Origin: Canna indica
Lineage: Eukaryota; Streptophyta; Magnoliopsida; Zingiberales; Cannaceae
Direction of reading: 5' to 3'
DNA: 64,000 nucleotides
NCBI GenBank assembly: GCA_034359265.1
Contig: CP136896.1
Location: forward strand, 36,198,001 to 36,262,000
The notes under the pieces: generated by a model
Told to the model about the DNA's origin: nothing
The model's database searches: none
Seen by the model: only the letters and a program-made list of their open reading frames with translations
Part shown: positions 59,943 to 64,000 of the stretch, in pieces
Position numbering within the stretch: the stretch's first letter is position 1
Layout: every line of letters begins with the position of its first letter
Made by a program: the position numbers and the translations under genes

Positions 59943-61069
59943 TAACAACTTCTCCCATCGTAGTGAATGTTCTGGAGTCGCTCGGGACTCTGATTTCTGG
60001 TCGTTTCGAGCCGATACACCGAAGTTCAATCAGTCGGCTTCGTTCAAGATCTATTTGAAAAGTCATGCAATTCTTTGCATTAGTCTGTCAAAAATAACTC
60101 GATTAACAACTTCTCCCATCATAGATATTGTTCTGGAGTCGCTCGGGACTCAGATTACAGGGCGTTTGAGACGATACCCAGAAGTTCAATCAGTTTGCTT
60201 CGTTCAAGATCAATTCGAAAAATCATGCAATTCTTTGCATTAGTCTGTCAAAAATAACTCGATTAACAACTTCTCCCATCACAGTGAATGTTCTGGAGTC
60301 GCTCGGGACTCAGATTACAGGGCGTTTCGAGCCGATACCACGAAGTTCAATCAGTCGGCATCGTTAAAGATCTATTCGAAAAATCATGCAATTCTTTGCA
60401 TTAGTCTGTCAAAAATAACTCGATTAACAACTTCTCCCATCATAGTTAATGTTCTGGAGTCGCTCGGTACTCAGATTACTGGGCATTTCGAGCTGATACC
60501 CCGAAGTTCAATCAGTCGGCATCGTTCAAGATCTATTCGAAAAATCATGCAATTCTTTGCATTAGTCTGTCAAAAATAACTCGATTAACAACTTCTCCCA
60601 TCACAGTGAATGTTCTGGAGTCGCTCGGGACTCAAATTACAGGGCGTTTCGAGCCGATACCCCGAAGTTCAATCAGTCGGCATCGTTCAAGATCTATTCG
60701 AAAAATCATGCAATTCTTTGCATTAGTCTATCAAAAATAACTCGATTAACAACTTCTCCCATCACAGTGAAAATTCTGGAGTCGCTCGGGACTCAGATTA
60801 CAGGGCGTTTCGAGCCGATACCCCGAAGTTCAATCAGTCTGCTTCGTACAAGATTCGATTCGAAAAATAGTGCAATTCTGTGCATTAGTCTGTCAAGAAT
60901 AACTCGATTAACAACTTCTCCCATCGCAGTGAATGTTCTGGAGTCGCTCGGTACTCAGATTACTGGGCGTTCCGAGCCGATACCCCGAAGTTCAATCAGT
61001 CGGCCTCGTTCAAAATCAATTCGAAAAATCGTGCAATTCTTTGCATTAGTCTGTCAAGAATAACTCGAT
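59943..61069 (+). repeat. 7-mer repeat, 1127 bp, copy 1, headed by divergent dimer
   Basis: It starts with the divergent dimer (CTGATTTCTGGTCG at about 59990, CATAGATATTG at about 60120) and is followed by five ordinary monomers. The dimer reappears exactly 1127 bp downstream. The second dimer monomer is 160 bp through CGTTTGAGACG. Private changes include GTGAAAATTCTGG (about 60768) and TTCGTACAAG. Confidence 0.84.
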
Positions 61070-61713
61070 TAACAACTTCTCCCATCATAGTGAATGTTCT
61101 GGAGTCGCTTGGGACTCTGATTTATGGTCGTTTCGAGCCGATTCACCGAAGTTCAATCAGTCGGCTTCGTTCAAGATCTATTTGAAAAGTCATGGAATTC
61201 TTTGCATTAGTCTGTCAAAAATAACTCGATTAACAACTTCTCCCATCATAGATATTGTTCTGGAGTCGCTCGGGACTCAGATTACAGGGCGTTTGAGACG
61301 ATACCCAGAAGTTCAATCAGTCTGCTTCGTTCAAGATCTATTCGAAAAATCATGCAATTCTTTGCATTAGTCTGTCAAAAATAACTCGATTAACAACTTC
61401 TCCCATCACAGTTAATGTTCTGGAGTCGCTCGGGACTCAGATTACAGGGCGTTTCGAGCCGATACCCCGAAGTTCAATCAGTTTGCTTCGTTCAAGATTC
61501 TATTCGAAAAATAGTGCAATTCTGTGCATTAGTCTGTCAAGAATAACTCGATTAACAACTTTTCCCATCACAGTGATTGTTCTGGAGTCAGTCGGGACTC
61601 AGATTACAGGGCGTTTCGAGCCGATACCCCGAAGTTCAATCAGTCTGCTTCGTTCAAGATCTATTAGAAAAATAGTGCAATTCTTTGCATTAGTCTGTCA
61701 AAAATAACTCGAT
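61070..61713 (+). repeat. Divergent dimer, second 7-mer start, truncated
   Basis: It repeats the dimer with further change (CTGATTTATGGTCG, GATTCACC, CATGGAATTC). After two more monomers (61391; 61553 with ACTTTTCCC and GTGATTGTTC) the order passes to the trimer run, so the second 7-mer is incomplete. Confidence 0.82.
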
Positions 61714-64000
61714 TAACAACTTCTCCATCGCAGTGAATGTTCTGGAGTCGCTCGGGACTCAGATTACAGGGCGTTTCGAGCCGATACCCCGAAGTTCAAT
61801 CAGTCTGCTTCGTTCAAGATTCTATTCGAAAAATAGTGCAATTCTGTGCATTAGTCTGTCAAGAATAACTCGATTAACAACTTCTCCCATCGCAGTGAAT
61901 GTTCTGGAGTCGCTCGGTACTCAGATTACTGGGCGATTCAAGCCGATACCCCGAAGTTCAATCAGTCGGCTTCGTTCAAAATCAATTCGAAAAATCATGC
62001 AATTATGTGCATTAGTCTGTCAAAAATAACTCGATTAACAACTTCTCCCATCGCAGTGAATGTTCTGGAGTCGCTCGGTACTCAGATTACTGGGCGTTTC
62101 GAGCTGATACCCCGAAGTTCAATCAGTCGGCATCGTTCAAGATCTATTAGAAAAATCATGCAATTCTTTGCATTAGTCTGTCAAAAATAACTCGATTAAC
62201 AACTTCTCCCATCACAGTGAATGTTCTGGAGTCGCTCGGGACTCAAATTACAGGGCCTTTCGAGCCGATACCCCGAAGTTCAATCAGTCTGCTTCGTTCA
62301 ATATTCTATTCAAAAATTAGTGCAATTCTGTGCATTAGTCTGTCAAGAATAACTCGATTAACAACTTCTCCCATCGCAGTGAATGTTCTGGAGTCGCTCG
62401 GTACTCAGATTACTGGGCGATTCAAGCCGATACCCCGAAGTTCAATCAGTCGGCTTCGTTCAAAATCAATTCGAAAAATCATGCAATTATGTGCATTAGT
62501 CTGTCAAAAATAACTCGATTAACAACTTCTCCCATCGCAGTGAATGTTCTGGAGTCGCTCGGTACTCAGATTACTGGGCGTTTCGAGCTGATACCCCAAA
62601 GTTCAATCAGTCGACATCGTTCAAGATCTATTCGAAAAATCATGCAATTCTTTGCATTAGTCTGTGAAAAATAACTCGATTAACAACTTCTCCCATCACA
62701 GTGAATGTTCTGGAGTCGCTCGGGACTCAAATTACAGGGCCTTTCGAGCCGATACCCCGAAGTTCAATCAGTCTGCTTCGTTCAATATTCTATTCAAAAA
62801 TTAGTGCAATTCTGTGCATTAGTCTGTCAAGAATAACTCGATTAACAACTTCTCCCATCGCAGTGAATGTTCTGGAGTCGCTCGGTACTCAGATTACTGG
62901 GCGTTTCGAGCCGATACCCCGAAGTTCAATCAGTCGGCTTCGTTCAAAATCAATTCGAAAAATCGGGCAATTCTTTGCATTAGTCTGTCAAAAATAACTC
63001 GATTAACAACTTCTCCCATCACAGTGAATGTTCTGGAGTCGCTCGGTACTCAGATTACTGGGCATTTCGAGCTGATACCCCGAAGTTCAATCAGTCGGCA
63101 TCGTTCAAGATCTATTAGAAAAATCATGCAATTCTTTGCATTAGTCTGTCAAAAATAACTCGATTAACAACTTCTCCCATCACAGTGAATGTTCTGGAGT
63201 CGCTCGGGACTCATATTACAGGGCGTTTCGAGCCGATACCCCGAAGTTCAATCAGTCTGCTTCGTTCAAGATTCTATTCGAAAAATAGAGCAATTCTGTG
63301 CATTAGTCTGTCAAGAATAACTCGATTAACAACTTCTCCCATCGCAGTGAATGTTCTGGAGTCGCTCGGTACTCAGATTACTGGGCGATTCAAGCCGATA
63401 CCCCGAAGTTCAATCAGTCGGCTTCGTTCAAAATCAATTCGAAAAATCATGCAATTATGTGCATTAGTCTGTCAAAAATAACTCGATTAACAACTTCTCC
63501 CATCGCAGTGAATGTTCTGGAGTCGCTCGGTACTCAGATTACTGGGCGTTTCGAGCTGATACCCTGAAGTTCAATCAGTCGACATCGTTCAAGATCTATT
63601 CGAAAAATCATGCAATTCTTTGCATTAGTCTGTCGAAAATAACTCGATTAACAACTTCTCCCATCACAGTGAATGTTCTGGAGTCGCTCGGGACTCAGAT
63701 TACAGGGCGTTTCGAGCCGATACCCCGAAGTTTAATCAGTCGGCATCGTTCAAGATCTATTCGAAAAATCATGCAATTCTTTGCATTAGTCTGTCAAAAA
63801 TAACTCGATTAACAACTTCTCCCATCGCAGTTAATGTTCTGGAGTCGCTCGGGACTCAAATTACAGGGCCTTTCGAGCCGATACCCCGAAGTTCAATCAG
63901 TCTGCTTCGTTCAATATTCTATTCAAAAATTAGTGCAATTCTGTGCATTAGTCTGTCAAGAATAACTCGATTAACAACTTCTCCCATCGCAGTGAATGTT
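61714..64000 (+). repeat. Trimer repeat, 484 bp, to the right edge of the window
   Basis: Equivalent 162-bp monomers start at 61714, 62197, 62681 and 63165, spaced 483, 484 and 484 bp. The first is shortened by a lost C in TTCTCCATCG. The order is a 162-bp G-clade monomer followed by two T-clade monomers. Shared variants are GGGCGATTCAAGCC, ACTCAAATTACAGGGCC and TTCAATATTC. The trimer order breaks at 63649. The last monomer starts at 63972 and is cut by the window end. Confidence 0.87.

Larger units (their letters stand above)
1..64000 (+). repeat. Satellite DNA array, 161/162-bp monomer, fills the window
   Basis: The window consists entirely of head-to-tail monomers beginning TAACAACTTC and ending near AATAACTCGAT. 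Early starts fall at 1, 162, 323, 484, 645, 807 and 968, and I could follow the same spacing to the right end. Most monomers are 161 bp; one class is 162 bp, and rare variants are 160 or 155 bp. No monomer is inverted and no unrelated sequence interrupts the series. The consensus is about 43% G+C (70 of 161). A near-nucleosomal period, very high identity and multi-monomer super-repeats are typical of centromeric or pericentromeric satellites in eukaryotes. The family and host are not recognised. Centromere function is inference; nothing in the sequence proves it. Confidence 0.98.

Noticed and set aside
56389..61713. Possible transposon or unique insert, since this segment looks irregular.
   Set aside because: Monomer starts can still be followed every 160-162 bp throughout. 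The irregularity is substitutions and 1-bp indels within satellite monomers.
1..64000. CRISPR array.
   Set aside because: There are regular direct repeats, but the full 161-bp unit is conserved. There are no short repeats separated by unique spacers, and no cas-like genes.
1..64000. tRNA- or SINE-derived repeat, because GTTCAATC resembles part of a polymerase III B box.
   Set aside because: The match is partial and no A box at the right spacing, tRNA fold or A-rich tail is present. The units are tandem, not dispersed, and have no target-site duplications.
1..64000. Repetitive protein gene (for example a surface protein or silk-like gene) with a 54-residue repeat.
   Set aside because: Most monomers are 161 bp, which breaks any continuous frame. 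Stops recur in all frames, and single-base indels (160-, 155-bp monomers) are tolerated.
1..64000. Ribosomal DNA spacer repeats.
   Set aside because: No rRNA gene sequence or spacer promoter pattern is seen, and 64 kb without a gene exceeds normal intergenic spacer length.
1..64000. True CENP-B box.
   Set aside because: No monomer examined contains TTCG-N4-A-N2-CGGG on either strand. Only the imperfect matches reported as a low-interest finding are present.
1..64000. Naming the host or satellite family.
   Set aside because: I do not recognise the monomer from memory, and there is no flanking unique sequence to identify the organism. A similarity search of one monomer against satellite and genome databases would decide it.

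Overview
The whole window is one uninterrupted tandem-repeat (satellite) array. Every base from 1 to 64000 belongs to a head-to-tail monomer of 161 or 162 bp, all in the same orientation. I count roughly 397 monomers, starting each one at TAACAACTTC. I find no protein-coding gene, RNA gene, transposon, microsatellite, gap or unique spacer. This looks like eukaryotic (peri)centromeric or heterochromatic satellite DNA. I do not recognise the monomer family and do not name a species. CpG is not depleted (10 per 161-bp consensus, against about 7.5 expected from base composition). That argues mildly against a genome with heavy germline CpG methylation and would suit an invertebrate, but this is inference only.

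Monomers fall into two clades defined by linked bases at monomer positions 44 and 56: G44/A56 (GGGACT...ACAGGG) and T44/T56 (GGTACT...ACTGGG). Finer classes come from positions 18-23, 83-96 and 110-135. A distinct 162-bp class carries one extra T (AGATTCTATT instead of AGATCTATT). These classes are arranged into higher-order repeats (HORs), and the HORs are duplicated again into larger blocks.

Layout: 1-1612, a 5-mer HOR (806 bp x2). 1613-4190, an 8-mer HOR (1289 bp x2). 3546-11441 and 14010-21905 are colinear copies at an offset of 10,464 bp. Inside these lie 3062-bp 19-mer units (5151, 15615, 20927, 23989), 2250-bp 14-mer units (8213, 18677) and a 9-mer/8-mer pair (11752-14492). 25762-34140 is a very regular 1289-bp 8-mer run; from 27051 two versions alternate strictly, giving a 2578-bp super-unit. 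34141-35268 is a scar zone of hybrid monomers from unequal exchange. 35269-43004 holds further 3062-bp and 1773-bp duplications. 43005-54774 holds a 4513-bp offset duplication, another 1289-bp pair and a 1291-bp pair. 54775-56388 is an 807-bp 5-mer pair. 56389-61713 is a more diverged mosaic with its own subfamily. 61714-64000 runs on a 484-bp trimer. Divergence rises to the right of about 54.3 kb, as expected when approaching an array edge.

No genes work together here. The biology on view is satellite evolution by repeated unequal exchange at several nested scales. Copy counts, identities and breakpoints were read by eye from shared variants and exact spacings, without alignment software.
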